Source: Streptomyces gelaticus (GTDB lineage: Bacteria > Actinomycetota > Actinomycetes > Streptomycetales > Streptomycetaceae). From it: a DNA stretch of 64,000 nucleotides. Below, piece after piece: positions 25,036-33,028 of this stretch. The notes under the pieces are model-generated. The model had not been told where the DNA came from. It was given only the letters and a program-made list of their open reading frames with translations, and did no database searches. The stretch is from NCBI RefSeq assembly GCF_014649535.1, contig NZ_BMTF01000005.1, positions 188,564 to 252,563 of the forward strand. The letters are read 5' to 3'. The stretch's first letter is position 1. Each line of letters opens with the position of its first letter. A program made the position numbers and the translations under genes.

Positions 25036-26047
25036 ATGCTCTGGCATGCTATCGCGCCCTCTCGGCGCTACACGAAGGCCTCGCACGATGTCGTGCGTCA
25101 TCCGCGTCTGAACAGTGACGCGAAGATTCTTCTCCTGTACGTACAGGGGCTTCCCGAAGAGCAGGCCGACAAGGCGCTCAGTGACCATGCGAAGAAGTTC
25201 GGGATCACCGGCAGGGCCTATCAGAGGGCCAAGGGGCAGCTGATCGCGAACGGGTTCGTGCATGAGTGGAAGCGGCAGGGGGAGCGCGGGTTCTGGGTGA
25301 CCGACCAGCTCTTCGCGAATGTACCTCTGACGGCCGAAGAGGCTGCTGCGGTGCGGAACGACAGGCTCGGCGCCCCGTCGGCTCCTGCGGTCCCGGCCGC
25401 CCGTCCGGGTACGCGGAATCCGGCCGTCGGTCAGCCGGGTGCTCGGTCGGTCGGTCTCCGAAGTGGTCAAAGCCTCCGGGGCTTCCGAAGTCGCGGAGGG
25501 CGAGCGGGTGTTGCTCTCGCTGCGGCACGCGAATCCGCAGCTGCACCTCGGGGTCCGTGAGGCGCGGGGGCTCGCCGAAGTCGCGGCCGAGTGGATCCGG
25601 CGCGGTGTGAGTGCTGCGGATCTGCGGCGGGCGTTGACCGGTGAGCTGCCCAAGGAGGGCGTACGGTCCGCCGTCGGGTTCCTGCGTCACCGGCTCGTCC
25701 AGAAGCTTCCGGCGCCCGTGGCGGCCCCGGCCCCGGTCCCACCCGTTTCGTCTACGCCCGTAAGGGAGTTCATCGTCTGCGAGGGGGAGGGCGAGGAGCA
25801 TGTGTTCCGTCCCGTCGGGGACGAGGCCCTGTGCGGGCCGTGTGCCCGTGAGGCGAACCGGGCCTACTGGGCTGCCCGGCGGGCGGAGATGGAGAGCGAA
25901 CCCGATCCGCTGCCGTGGCGGGAGCGGGTCGCGGCGATCATCGAGAGTGAGCAGCGGGCGGAGCGAGGGGCGGAAGCGGGTCCGCCTGCCGTTCTCGCCG
26001 CCACGCGGGCTTCCGGAAGCGTCCGCGATGCGGGGGCGGGGTCGTAA
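25036..26047 (+). pseudogene. Helix-turn-helix protein, frameshifted at a CGGT repeat
   Basis: The first frame (from ATG 25036: MLWHAIAPSRRYTKASHDVV) encodes an N-terminal helix-turn-helix domain of about 100 residues. The conserved C-terminal half (GERVLLSLRHANPQLHLGVR, later DPLPWRERVAAI) continues in another frame from about 25456 to 26047. Alignment with the intact paralogue at 56043-57029 shows one protein of about 335 residues. The break coincides with CGGT x3 (25444-25455); removing one unit restores a single frame. It could be a pseudogene, a phase-variable gene or a sequencing slip. A winged-helix/MarR-like DNA-binding role is inferred from the N-terminus only. Confidence 0.78.
25444..25455. 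repeat. Tetranucleotide repeat (CGGT)3 at the frameshift
   Basis: Three tandem CGGT units exactly where the reading frame of the helix-turn-helix gene changes. Loss of one unit shifts downstream codons into the upstream frame, giving the junction ARSVSEVVKASG. Confidence 0.85.
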
Positions 26048-26077
26048 GCTCACGGTCACCGGCGGAAGGGGCACGTG

Positions 26078-26473
26078 ATGGCGGGCTTTGGGGATCTCAG
26101 GTTCAGGGCGGTCACTTCGCTCCAGCGGAACGTCGTCAATCCGCTCGCCAGACGGTCGAGGTCGCAGACCCTGCTGGAGACGACCGGTCGTACGTCCGGG
26201 CTGCCGCGTCGCACCCCCGTCGGCGGGCGCCGCACCGGCCAGGAGTTCTGGCTGGTCTCGGAGTTCGGCGAGAAGTCGCAGTACATCCGCAACATCCGGG
26301 CCGACCCCCGGGTCCGGGTACGCGTGGCGGGGCGCTGGTACGACGGGATCGCGCATCCGCTGCCCGAGGACAACGCCCGCGCCCGGCTCAGGACGCTGCC
26401 GCGCTACAACAGCGCCGTCGTGCGGGCGGTGGGGACGAACCTGCTGACCGTGCGGGTGGACCTGGCGGACTGA
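26078..26473 (+). CDS. Deazaflavin (F420)-dependent nitroreductase-family protein
   Basis: 131 residues with the split beta-barrel of the Ddn/F420H2-dependent reductase family: LLETTGRTSGLPRRTPV, FWLVSEFGEKSQYIRNIRAD and VRVAGRWYDG. Members reduce quinones or nitro compounds with F420H2, consistent with an actinomycete. The ATG at 26078 has GGAAGGG seven bases upstream; a GTG at 26075 is too close to it. It is convergent with the second flotillin operon. The physiological substrate is unknown. Confidence 0.87.
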   Translation: MAGFGDLRFRAVTSLQRNVVNPLARRSRSQTLLETTGRTSGLPRRTPVGGRRTGQEFWLVSEFGEKSQYIRNIRADPRVRVRVAGRWYDGIAHPLPEDNARARLRTLPRYNSAVVRAVGTNLLTVRVDLAD

Positions 26474-26486
26474 GTCCGGACATGGG

Positions 26487-26519
26487 CGTGCCCGGGTGGT
26501 GTGCAACCACCCGGGCACG
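26487..26519. terminator. Bidirectional terminator hairpin
   Basis: CGTGCCCGGGTGGT pairs perfectly over 14 bp with ACCACCCGGGCACG around GTGCA, centred between the convergent nitroreductase and flotillin genes. Confidence 0.88.
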
Positions 26520-26540
26520 TAGCGGCGTCGGTGTGCCGGA

Positions 26541-27977
26541 TCAGTCGGTGATCTCGATCTTCCCGTTCGGGGTGGTGCTCTCCGGCTGGGCCGGGACCTC
26601 CGCCTCGGGGCCCGAGCCCTTGAGGTTCTTCAGCAGGGCGGCGAGGTCGACTCCCGTGGTGGCGTTGAGGAGTTCCATGCCCTGGGCGACGTTGTCGGTG
26701 ACCGTACGCGACAGTCGGCTCGCGCCGTCCGTCGAGATCACGGTCATCTTGTCGACGGCGCTCAGCGGCTCGGACGCCTTGGCGACGACCTGCGGCAGCA
26801 CCTCGACCAGCATCTGGAGCACGGCCGCGTCGCCGTACTGCGCGAAGGCGTCCGCCTTCTTCTGCATGGCCTCGGCCTCGGCCGCACCCTTCGCCGCGAT
26901 GGCCGCGGCCTCTGCCTCGCCCTCGATGCGGACGGCGTCGGCGAGCGCCGAGCGGTGCAGCTTCTCGCCCTGACCGGTCAGCCGGGAGCGCTCGGCGTCC
27001 GCCTCGGCCTCCTTGACCTGGGCGATCCGGCGGGCCTCGGCCTCCTGCTCGGCCCGGTAGCGGGCGGCGTCGGCGGGCTTGCGGACCTTGGTGTCGAGTT
27101 CACGGTCGGTCAGTGCGGCCTGGCGCTCGGCGACCTTCTCCTGCTCGGTGAGGACCTCCTGCTGACGGGCCGCCTCGGCGAGCGGGCCCGCCGCGTTGGC
27201 CTTGGCCGCGGCGGCCTCGGTCTCGGCCTTGATCTCGGCCTGCTTGAGGTAGAAGGTCCGCTCGGCGATGGCGATCTCCTCGGCGGCCTTCAGCCGGGCC
27301 TGCTCGGAGGCCTGCTTGGCGATCGCCTCGGCGATGTCCGCCTCCTGCTTGGCGCGGGCGGCCTCCGGGCGGCCGAGGTCCTCCAGGTAGGAGCCCTCGG
27401 TGGTGATGTCCTGGATCTGGAAGGCGTCCAGGATCAGGCCCTGGCCGGAGAGGCTGGCCTCGGCCTCCTCCGCGACCTGCCCGGCGAACGCGGCCCGGTC
27501 CCGGATGATGTCCTCGACCGACATCCGGCCGACGATGGCGCGCAGCGCACCGGAGAGCACTTCCTGGGTGAAGCCGACGATGCCGTCCTGCTGCTGGAGG
27601 AAGCGCTGGGCCGCGGCCCGGATCGCTTCCTCGCTGCCGCCGACCTTGACGATCGCGACGCCTTCCAGATGGGACTTCACACCGCGCAGGGTGACGGCGC
27701 CGCGCACCGCGACCGGGATGTGCCGGCTGGAGAGGTCCAGGGTGAACTTCTGCTGGACGAACGGGACGACGAAGACGCCGCCGCCGACGACGACCTTCTG
27801 GCCACTGTTGTCGATGCTGGTGCGGCCGGTCACCGGGTCGGTCGACTTCTTGCCGCGGCGGCCGGTGATGATGAACGCCTCGCTGGGCCCGGCGACCTTG
27901 TAGCGGGTGATGACGACGAGTGCGAGCAGCACCAGGAGTACGACGACTCCGACGACTGCGGTCACGACTGGGCTCAT
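26541..27977 (-). CDS. Flotillin (FloT-like SPFH/Band 7 protein)
   Basis: 478 residues. One N-terminal membrane helix (4-22) is followed by an SPFH domain (about 27-200) and an Ala/Glu coiled coil (about 210-400, with EAEAEARR-like and EGEAEAAAI repeats). A C-terminal region after 400 ends in a Pro/Glu-rich tail. This is the length and layout of B. subtilis FloT, distinct from the 718-residue YqiK-like protein at 11201-13357. It is the second gene of an NfeD-type/flotillin operon. Flotillins organise fluid membrane microdomains and influence secretion, sensing and envelope stress. The ATG is preceded by a GGGGGG-type ribosome site. Confidence 0.93.
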   Translation of the reverse strand: MSPVVTAVVGVVVLLVLLALVVITRYKVAGPSEAFIITGRRGKKSTDPVTGRTSIDNSGQKVVVGGGVFVVPFVQQKFTLDLSSRHIPVAVRGAVTLRGVKSHLEGVAIVKVGGSEEAIRAAAQRFLQQQDGIVGFTQEVLSGALRAIVGRMSVEDIIRDRAAFAGQVAEEAEASLSGQGLILDAFQIQDITTEGSYLEDLGRPEAARAKQEADIAEAIAKQASEQARLKAAEEIAIAERTFYLKQAEIKAETEAAAAKANAAGPLAEAARQQEVLTEQEKVAERQAALTDRELDTKVRKPADAARYRAEQEAEARRIAQVKEAEADAERSRLTGQGEKLHRSALADAVRIEGEAEAAAIAAKGAAEAEAMQKKADAFAQYGDAAVLQMLVEVLPQVVAKASEPLSAVDKMTVISTDGASRLSRTVTDNVAQGMELLNATTGVDLAALLKNLKGSGPEAEVPAQPESTTPNGKIEITD

Positions 27978-28149
27978 AAAGGTGTCCCCCCTGCCTCCCT
28001 GCGGGGACGGCAGCTCGGTTTCGGTGGTGTGCCGCGGTGCGGCACGGTGGATCGGTTCGGCGCGATGGATCGGTTCGGGCGGTGGTGGGCGCCCGGCGGG
28101 CTGGATTCGGTGCCCCGGCGGGTCGGACCAGGCGTCCGGCGGTTCGGGC

Positions 28150-28659
28150 TCAGCGCTCGACGGGGCGGACCGCGACCGAGGTGGCCGACAGCGTGGCCTC
28201 CACCCAGATCTCGGCGCCCCGCTCGACCGGCACCGCGCTCTTCGCCGCCAGCTTCACGTGCTGGCCCGCGAGTCGCAGCAGGACCTCGCCGTAGCCGTCG
28301 GCCGGGATGGCCGTGACGACCGACCCGGACGTGCCGACGAGGTCGTCGCCGCGCGGTGTGGTGCTGGTCTGGTCCCGCATCAGGGCCTTGCTGAACTTCC
28401 AGGTCAGCCAGGCCGCGACGAGTCCGGCCAGCACTCCGGCGGCGGTCGCGGCGACCGTACCGGCGCCGGTGGTGCCGAGCACGATCGCGCCGCCGAAGCC
28501 GAGCATCGAGAGGAATCCGGCGATGACCGGGAGGGACAGGAGGCCGTCGAAGAGGCCGTCCAGTACGCCCCCGAAGAGGCCTTCGAGGATTCCGTCGAAG
28601 ATCAGGGACAGCGCGAGCAGAACGATTCCCGCGATGCCGAGACCGAGAAACAAGGTCAC
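28150..28659 (-). CDS. NfeD-like membrane protein, flotillin partner
   Basis: 169 residues. Two or three hydrophobic helices (about 2-22, 38-60, 65-92) are followed by a soluble beta-rich domain (about 105-165, GDDLVGTSGSVVTAI to the end) of the OB-fold kind. B. subtilis YuaF, encoded directly ahead of floT, has the same plan. The GTG at 28659 follows GGGAGGGTGATC, almost a full anti-Shine-Dalgarno match. It is first in the operon, 172 bases ahead of the flotillin gene; that spacer contains two 18-base near-repeats (GATGGATCGGTTCGG) and nothing else evident. Confidence 0.8.
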   Translation of the reverse strand: MTLFLGLGIAGIVLLALSLIFDGILEGLFGGVLDGLFDGLLSLPVIAGFLSMLGFGGAIVLGTTGAGTVAATAAGVLAGLVAAWLTWKFSKALMRDQTSTTPRGDDLVGTSGSVVTAIPADGYGEVLLRLAGQHVKLAAKSAVPVERGAEIWVEATLSATSVAVRPVER

Positions 28660-28753
28660 GTGATCACCCTCCCCGAGATCTCCGGAATCTCCGAAATCCC
28701 CCGAACATTTCCGTCGAACCGGCTGGATGGTCCCACACCTGCCCGGCAGCCGG

Positions 28754-28777
28754 CACTGCCGGGTTCCGGCAGTCTTT
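28754..28777. promoter_or_regulatory. Palindrome upstream of flotillin operon 2
   Basis: TGCCGGGTTCCGGCA (28757-28771) followed by a TCTTT block matches 21 of 24 bases at 14328-14351 upstream of flotillin operon 1; TTGATGCCGG also recurs shortly after in both. It lies about 100 bases ahead of the NfeD-type start and abuts the stop codon of the peroxiredoxin gene. Candidate shared operator. Confidence 0.65.
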
Positions 28778-29261
28778 ACGCGCTCTTGATGCCGGAGAGC
28801 TGTTCGGTCAGCTTGTCGAGCGACTGGTACGTGGCACCGAGCAGCGCGACGTGCTTCCAGCGCAGCACGCCGTCGGGGCCGATGAGGAAGACCGCGCGGC
28901 GTACCCCGATCCCGGGCGCCGCGACGCCGTACGCCCGCGCGGTCTCCCGTCCGGTGTCCGCGAGCAGCGGCATCCGCAGACCGTGGGCGCGGGCGAAGGA
29001 CTCATGGCTGTCCACACCCTGTGGGCTGATCCCCCAGACCTCCGCGTCGAGCTCGCCGAAGGCCCCCATGCCCGAGGAGTACGAGCAGAGCTGCTTGGTG
29101 CACACGGCCGTGTTGTCGCCCGGGTAGAACGCCAGGACCAGGGAACGGCCGCGCGCCCCGGCGAGCGCGTAGTCGCGGCGTTCGAAGTCCTCGCCGGTGA
29201 GCACGCCGCCCGGGAGGGTGAAGTCCGGGGCGGGCAGGCCGAGTTGCGGTGACGATCCCAT
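28776..29261 (-). CDS. Peroxiredoxin, BCP/AhpC-TSA type
   Basis: 161-residue thioredoxin-fold peroxidase that reduces hydroperoxides. Active-site motif FYPGDNTAVCTKQLCSY contains the peroxidatic cysteine and a second cysteine five residues on, as in atypical two-Cys BCP enzymes. GVRRAVFLIGPDGVLRW is the conserved C-terminal strand. The ATG at 29261 has GGAGGAACC upstream; the longer frame to 29513 is an artefact. It is divergent from the alpha/beta hydrolase. Electron donor (thioredoxin or mycothiol-linked) is not visible. Confidence 0.93.
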   Translation of the reverse strand: MGSSPQLGLPAPDFTLPGGVLTGEDFERRDYALAGARGRSLVLAFYPGDNTAVCTKQLCSYSSGMGAFGELDAEVWGISPQGVDSHESFARAHGLRMPLLADTGRETARAYGVAAPGIGVRRAVFLIGPDGVLRWKHVALLGATYQSLDKLTEQLSGIKSA

Positions 29262-29358
29262 GTCGGTTCCTCCGTGTTCGGTGCGGCCGGGTTTCTTCCC
29301 GGTGCCTTGCGTACAGCATGCTCGGTACAGGGCCGGCTCCCGCACCAGGAGGTCACGC

Positions 29359-30069
29359 ATGGCAGCACCGCCGTCCGCCGCCCGGCCGTCCGCGGCCGTG
29401 CTTCTGCTGCACGGCGGCGCCGAGGCGGGCCTGGCCGCGCCGCTGCCCGGTCCGCTGAACCTGCCCGGGGTGCGGATGCGCCCGTTCGCCCGGTCCGTCG
29501 CCGGGGCGACCAACGGTGCGGCAGGAGGCGTTCTCGTACGTACCGCCCGCTACGCCCACCGCGGCTGGAACGGCCCCCGCGAGGACCCGCTGCACGACGC
29601 CGTACGCGCCCTGGACGCCCTCGCCCGTGAGGCCGGGGAGATCCCGGTGGTCCTGGTCGGCCACTCGATGGGGGCCCGTGCCGCCCTGCGTGCCGCCGGT
29701 CACCCGCTGGTGCGCGGGGTGGTGGGCCTCGCCGCCTGGTGTCCGGCCGAAGACCCGGTCGACCAGCTCGCGGGCCGCGACGTCGTGCTGCTGCACAGCA
29801 CCCGGGACCGCATCACGAGCCCCCGGGCCTCCCAGCGCCTCACGGCCCGTGCCCGGCTCGCCGGTGCCCGCTCCTGTCTGGTCGCGATCCGGGGCAGCGA
29901 CCACGCGATGGTCCGGCGCGCCGGGCAGTGGCACGCGCTGACGGCCCAGGTCGTCGCCGGGCTGCTGGAGCTGGGCCCGCTTCCCGGGCCGGTCGCGGAC
30001 GCTCTCGGCCTCCCGCCGGACGCCCCGGCGGTCGACGGCACCCTCGACCTGGACCTGCTGGAGGCGTGA
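29359..30069 (+). CDS. Alpha/beta hydrolase family protein
   Basis: 236 residues. The beta strand AAVLLLHGG opens the fold. The nucleophile elbow is GHSMGARAAL (Ser near 98). The acid lies in LLHSTRDRITSP and the histidine in RGSDHAMV. It is a small lipase/esterase-like enzyme of unknown substrate, with no signal peptide. The ATG at 29359 has AGGAGG five bases upstream. Its last 30 codons and the following ~30 bases recur, diverged, at 32439-32568 on the other side of the toxin gene. Confidence 0.87.
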   Translation: MAAPPSAARPSAAVLLLHGGAEAGLAAPLPGPLNLPGVRMRPFARSVAGATNGAAGGVLVRTARYAHRGWNGPREDPLHDAVRALDALAREAGEIPVVLVGHSMGARAALRAAGHPLVRGVVGLAAWCPAEDPVDQLAGRDVVLLHSTRDRITSPRASQRLTARARLAGARSCLVAIRGSDHAMVRRAGQWHALTAQVVAGLLELGPLPGPVADALGLPPDAPAVDGTLDLDLLEA

Positions 30070-30099
30070 CGGAGCGGGGTGCGGTGCAGGGGCGCGGGG
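29981..30099 (+). repeat. Direct repeat A flanking the DUF4157 toxin gene
   Basis: 3' end of the hydrolase gene plus about 30 bases downstream, matched by repeat B at 32439-32568 (shared runs include GACGGCACCCTCG, GGACCTGCTGGAGGC and GTGCAGGGGCGCGGG). Confidence 0.75.
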
Positions 30100-30333
30100 A
30101 TGGCGTCCGCGTATGCGGGGCCGGTCCCATGGGGGTGCCGGCCCGTTCGGACGGGGCGCCGCGCCGCCTGCGCACCCCGGGCGGCCCCGGCAACACTCGC
30201 CCGACGCTGCCCGCCCGGCCACCTCATCCTGTCCGCCCGGCCGCCCCGCCCTGCCCTCAATCCTCTGGCCGAACCCCCTGTTCACCCCGTATCCAGGAAG
30301 CGTCGGTGCTCCCAGAAGGGAAGAGGTCCCGTT

Positions 30334-32424
30334 TTGCGTGCCCACGACCAGGACAGGACCGGAAGGAACGAGCGCTCCCGTACGCCGGTGCCGTGTACCC
30401 CGGCGGCGGGGCACGGAGTGCCACCGGCGGGGCTGATGGCGCAGCAGGGCAGTGTGGGGAACGCGGTCGTCCTGCAGATGCTTCGTGCGGCCGGGCATCC
30501 CTGGGCGGGCGGCGCGGGTGACGTGGGCGAACAGGACACGCCCCACGTGCAGCGTTCCGCTGTGCACGACGTGCTGCGCGGGCCCGGACGGCCCCTCGGC
30601 GGTGCTCTCCGTGCCGAGATGGAATCCCGGCTGGGTGCCGACTTCTCGGATGTCCGCGTGCACGACGACACCGCCGCCAGGGCCTCCGCCGCCGAGATCG
30701 GTGCTCATGCCTACACCAGCGGCAACCACATCGTCCTCGGTGGCGGCGGCGTCGACCGGCACACTCTCGCGCATGAGCTGACGCACGTCATCCAGCAGCG
30801 CCGGGGGCCGGTGAGCGGGCAGGACAACGGTTCCGGGCTGCGGGTCTCCGATCCGTCCGACCGATTCGAGCGGGAGGCGGAGAGAACCGCGAGCCGGGTC
30901 ATGGCCGCGCCCATACCCACTGCCCCCGTAAGCCCCGAATCCGGCGTGTCCGATGTATCCGGCGAAGGCGCCCGGCAGGACGGCGCGCCGGTCCAGCGGG
31001 CCGTCCCGGCGACCCGCGGCGGGACGCCGGTGATCCAGCGGAAGTCGCGTTTCACCGACAACACGCCCAAGGAGAAGAACGCTCCGCTGCCCGTGGACAG
31101 CCTGCACACCGCGTTCGAGCCGTACTTCCGGGCAGTCGGGCTGCCGGAGCAGTACTTCTTCGCCCCACTGGGCCTGGTCAGGTCCGGGGACTACAGGACC
31201 GGCTTCCACCGGGCCGGACAGGTCACGGCCGAGATCGACCCGGTGTCCCACCGCAACGCGGACGGCAGCAACCGGGACAACGGCGTGATCGGGCCGTACG
31301 GCCACTTCGGCGTCATGGAGCGGGCCATCTTCGGGCGGCAGAACCTGGGCAACACCTACGACGGCGGGCATCTGGTCGAGCACACCCTGATGGAGGCACG
31401 GGACGCGGATGTGCACGGCAACATCGCGCCCCAGGAGAACAGGAACTTCAACCAAGGGCTGATGCGGGGCTGGGAGAGCATCCCCGAGGAACTGATGCGC
31501 ATGGGACAGCCGTTCTACTACCGGGTCGAGGTGGGGTACTCCTCGGACACGTACCAGCGCACCGGACAGCAACTGGCGGCGGCGGGCATCATTCCCGGCC
31601 CGGTTCTCACCGCACTGGCGGCGCAGCCGTCGCCGATCGACCCCACCAGGACCCTGGCCGACCATTTGCTCGCGGAGACCGTCTCCTTCCAGCGCTGGGT
31701 GCCGACGCAGTGGGTGGGGACGGTGAAGGAACCCACCAACGCAAACCTGCCCACGCTGACCCTCACCAAGGGCGCGCACTTCAGGAACCTGCACGGTTCG
31801 CAGGCCGATGCCATGAACGGCGTGGTGGACCCGGCCGCCCACGCGATGGCCACCAACTCCGGTCGTCCCGGCTTGCGTCGGCAGAACTCGGGGACCCTGG
31901 GCGGCTACATCGAGACCGCCGCCGTGACCAACACCGGGCTCCTGTCGGTCGGCGGCGTCCCGTCGCTCTCGGCGTACATGTACCAGCCCGAGCCGCAGGA
32001 TCTCGCCGACCAGCCCACCGCCACCACCACTCCCGCCGGAGCGGCACCGGCGCAGCTTCCCGCGTCGAACATCGTCGTGAACATCCTTCCGCAGCAGGTG
32101 AGCCTGGCCGGTCTGTACCGGGATCTGATGAGCATCGAGACGAAGAAGCGGAAGCGGCCCGGCGGAGAGCTGTCGAACGAGAACAAAGCGGCCACGACGA
32201 TCGACCAGGACGCCAAGGGAGCGTCGGACGGCTTTCGGACCTTGCGCAAGCTGCTCGGCAACGCCGAGGACGGGAAGAAATTCGTCCTCGCCATCAGGGG
32301 GCACGACGCGAACGCCGCCTTCAGCCACGGCGCGTTCGTCGACGCCGTCCACCGCTCCGGCCTCGGCACGGACTTCCGCCGGACTCTGCTCGCGCTCGGA
32401 TACGACCCCAATCTCGTGGCGTGA
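30334..32424 (+). CDS. DUF4157-domain polymorphic toxin with DNA/RNA non-specific endonuclease-like domain
   Basis: About 696 residues from a TTG at 30334, chosen because Streptomyces DUF4157 proteins begin RAHDQD-like; AAGAGG lies upstream. The Gln/Gly-rich head is followed by DUF4157 (about 70-170) with zinc-protease-like HELTH (HTLAHELTHVIQQR, near 147). A linker then leads to a domain with DGGHLVEHTLM and NIAPQENRNFNQG (about 343-375), resembling the catalytic His and metal-binding Asn of DNA/RNA non-specific endonucleases. The last 130 residues are unrecognised. DUF4157 marks cargo of extracellular contractile injection systems. No injection-system gene or obvious immunity gene is adjacent. 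Confidence 0.82.
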   Translation: MRAHDQDRTGRNERSRTPVPCTPAAGHGVPPAGLMAQQGSVGNAVVLQMLRAAGHPWAGGAGDVGEQDTPHVQRSAVHDVLRGPGRPLGGALRAEMESRLGADFSDVRVHDDTAARASAAEIGAHAYTSGNHIVLGGGGVDRHTLAHELTHVIQQRRGPVSGQDNGSGLRVSDPSDRFEREAERTASRVMAAPIPTAPVSPESGVSDVSGEGARQDGAPVQRAVPATRGGTPVIQRKSRFTDNTPKEKNAPLPVDSLHTAFEPYFRAVGLPEQYFFAPLGLVRSGDYRTGFHRAGQVTAEIDPVSHRNADGSNRDNGVIGPYGHFGVMERAIFGRQNLGNTYDGGHLVEHTLMEARDADVHGNIAPQENRNFNQGLMRGWESIPEELMRMGQPFYYRVEVGYSSDTYQRTGQQLAAAGIIPGPVLTALAAQPSPIDPTRTLADHLLAETVSFQRWVPTQWVGTVKEPTNANLPTLTLTKGAHFRNLHGSQADAMNGVVDPAAHAMATNSGRPGLRRQNSGTLGGYIETAAVTNTGLLSVGGVPSLSAYMYQPEPQDLADQPTATTTPAGAAPAQLPASNIVVNILPQQVSLAGLYRDLMSIETKKRKRPGGELSNENKAATTIDQDAKGASDGFRTLRKLLGNAEDGKKFVLAIRGHDANAAFSHGAFVDAVHRSGLGTDFRRTLLALGYDPNLVA

Positions 32425-32438
32425 GAGGGGCCCTCTCA

Positions 32439-32568
32439 TTCCCCGGGCCGGTGGCACGGGCCCTCGGCCTTCCGCCGGACGCCACGGCTGTCGACGGCAC
32501 CCTCGGGCCCGGACCTGCTGGAGGCATGACGGAACAGGGAGCGGTGCCGTGGTGCAGGGGCGCGGGAA
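32439..32568 (+). repeat. Direct repeat B: diverged copy of the hydrolase 3' end
   Basis: Begins 15 bases after the toxin stop. It still encodes a recognisable LGLPPDATAVDGTL in the hydrolase frame, then drifts; about 85 percent identical by eye to 29981-30099, with small indels. A remnant, not a gene. Confidence 0.75.
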
Positions 32569-32598
32569 CGGGCGCACTCTGGTAGGGAGGTGATCGTC

Positions 32599-32871
32599 AT
32601 GGTGATGACAACTGTCGGATGGCACATCGAGCTCGAATTCGCCGAGGACACCCACCGCACCCGCGCGGCCGCCCTGGTGCGGCTTCCCGACGGGAGCGAG
32701 GTGCGGGCCCACGGATACGCGAGCCGCCATCCTTCCGACAAGAACCAGCCGAGGGTGGGCGAGGAGATCGCGGGAGCCAGAGCGCTCAACGAACTGGCGA
32801 TGAAGATGCTGACGAAGGCGCACGACGAGATCGACGAGGCGTCCGGCCGGACTTCGCACCCGCTCACCTGA
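32599..32871 (+). CDS. DUF1876-family small protein
   Basis: 90 residues. The family pattern VGWHIELEFAEDTHRTRAAA, the middle SRHPSDKNQPRVGEEIA and the helix ARALNELAMKMLTKAHDEI are present. DUF1876 proteins are short alpha/beta (dsRBD-like) actinobacterial proteins of unknown function. The ATG at 32599 is spaced seven bases from GGGAGGTGATC, a near-perfect ribosome site; further ATGs follow immediately. It lies after repeat B and before the SpoIIE phosphatase; no clear link to the toxin is seen. Confidence 0.85.
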   Translation: MVMTTVGWHIELEFAEDTHRTRAAALVRLPDGSEVRAHGYASRHPSDKNQPRVGEEIAGARALNELAMKMLTKAHDEIDEASGRTSHPLT

Positions 32872-33028
32872 CAGAGAGACCGTTCGGGCCCCGCGATCCG
32901 TTACGGGGCCCGGCACGAACGGCGGCCGCCCGGCCGGGTGCCGCGGCCTGCGGATGCGCGGCGCGGGCGGGCGGCCGACGATTGAGAGGCCGGGCAGCGG
33001 GCGGTCCGCGCCCACCCAGGAGGTTGAC

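Noticed and set aside
32599-32871. DUF1876 as immunity protein for the upstream nuclease toxin
   Set aside because: DUF1876 is widespread as a stand-alone actinobacterial gene, has its own strong ribosome site and is separated by a repeat; nothing links it to neutralisation.
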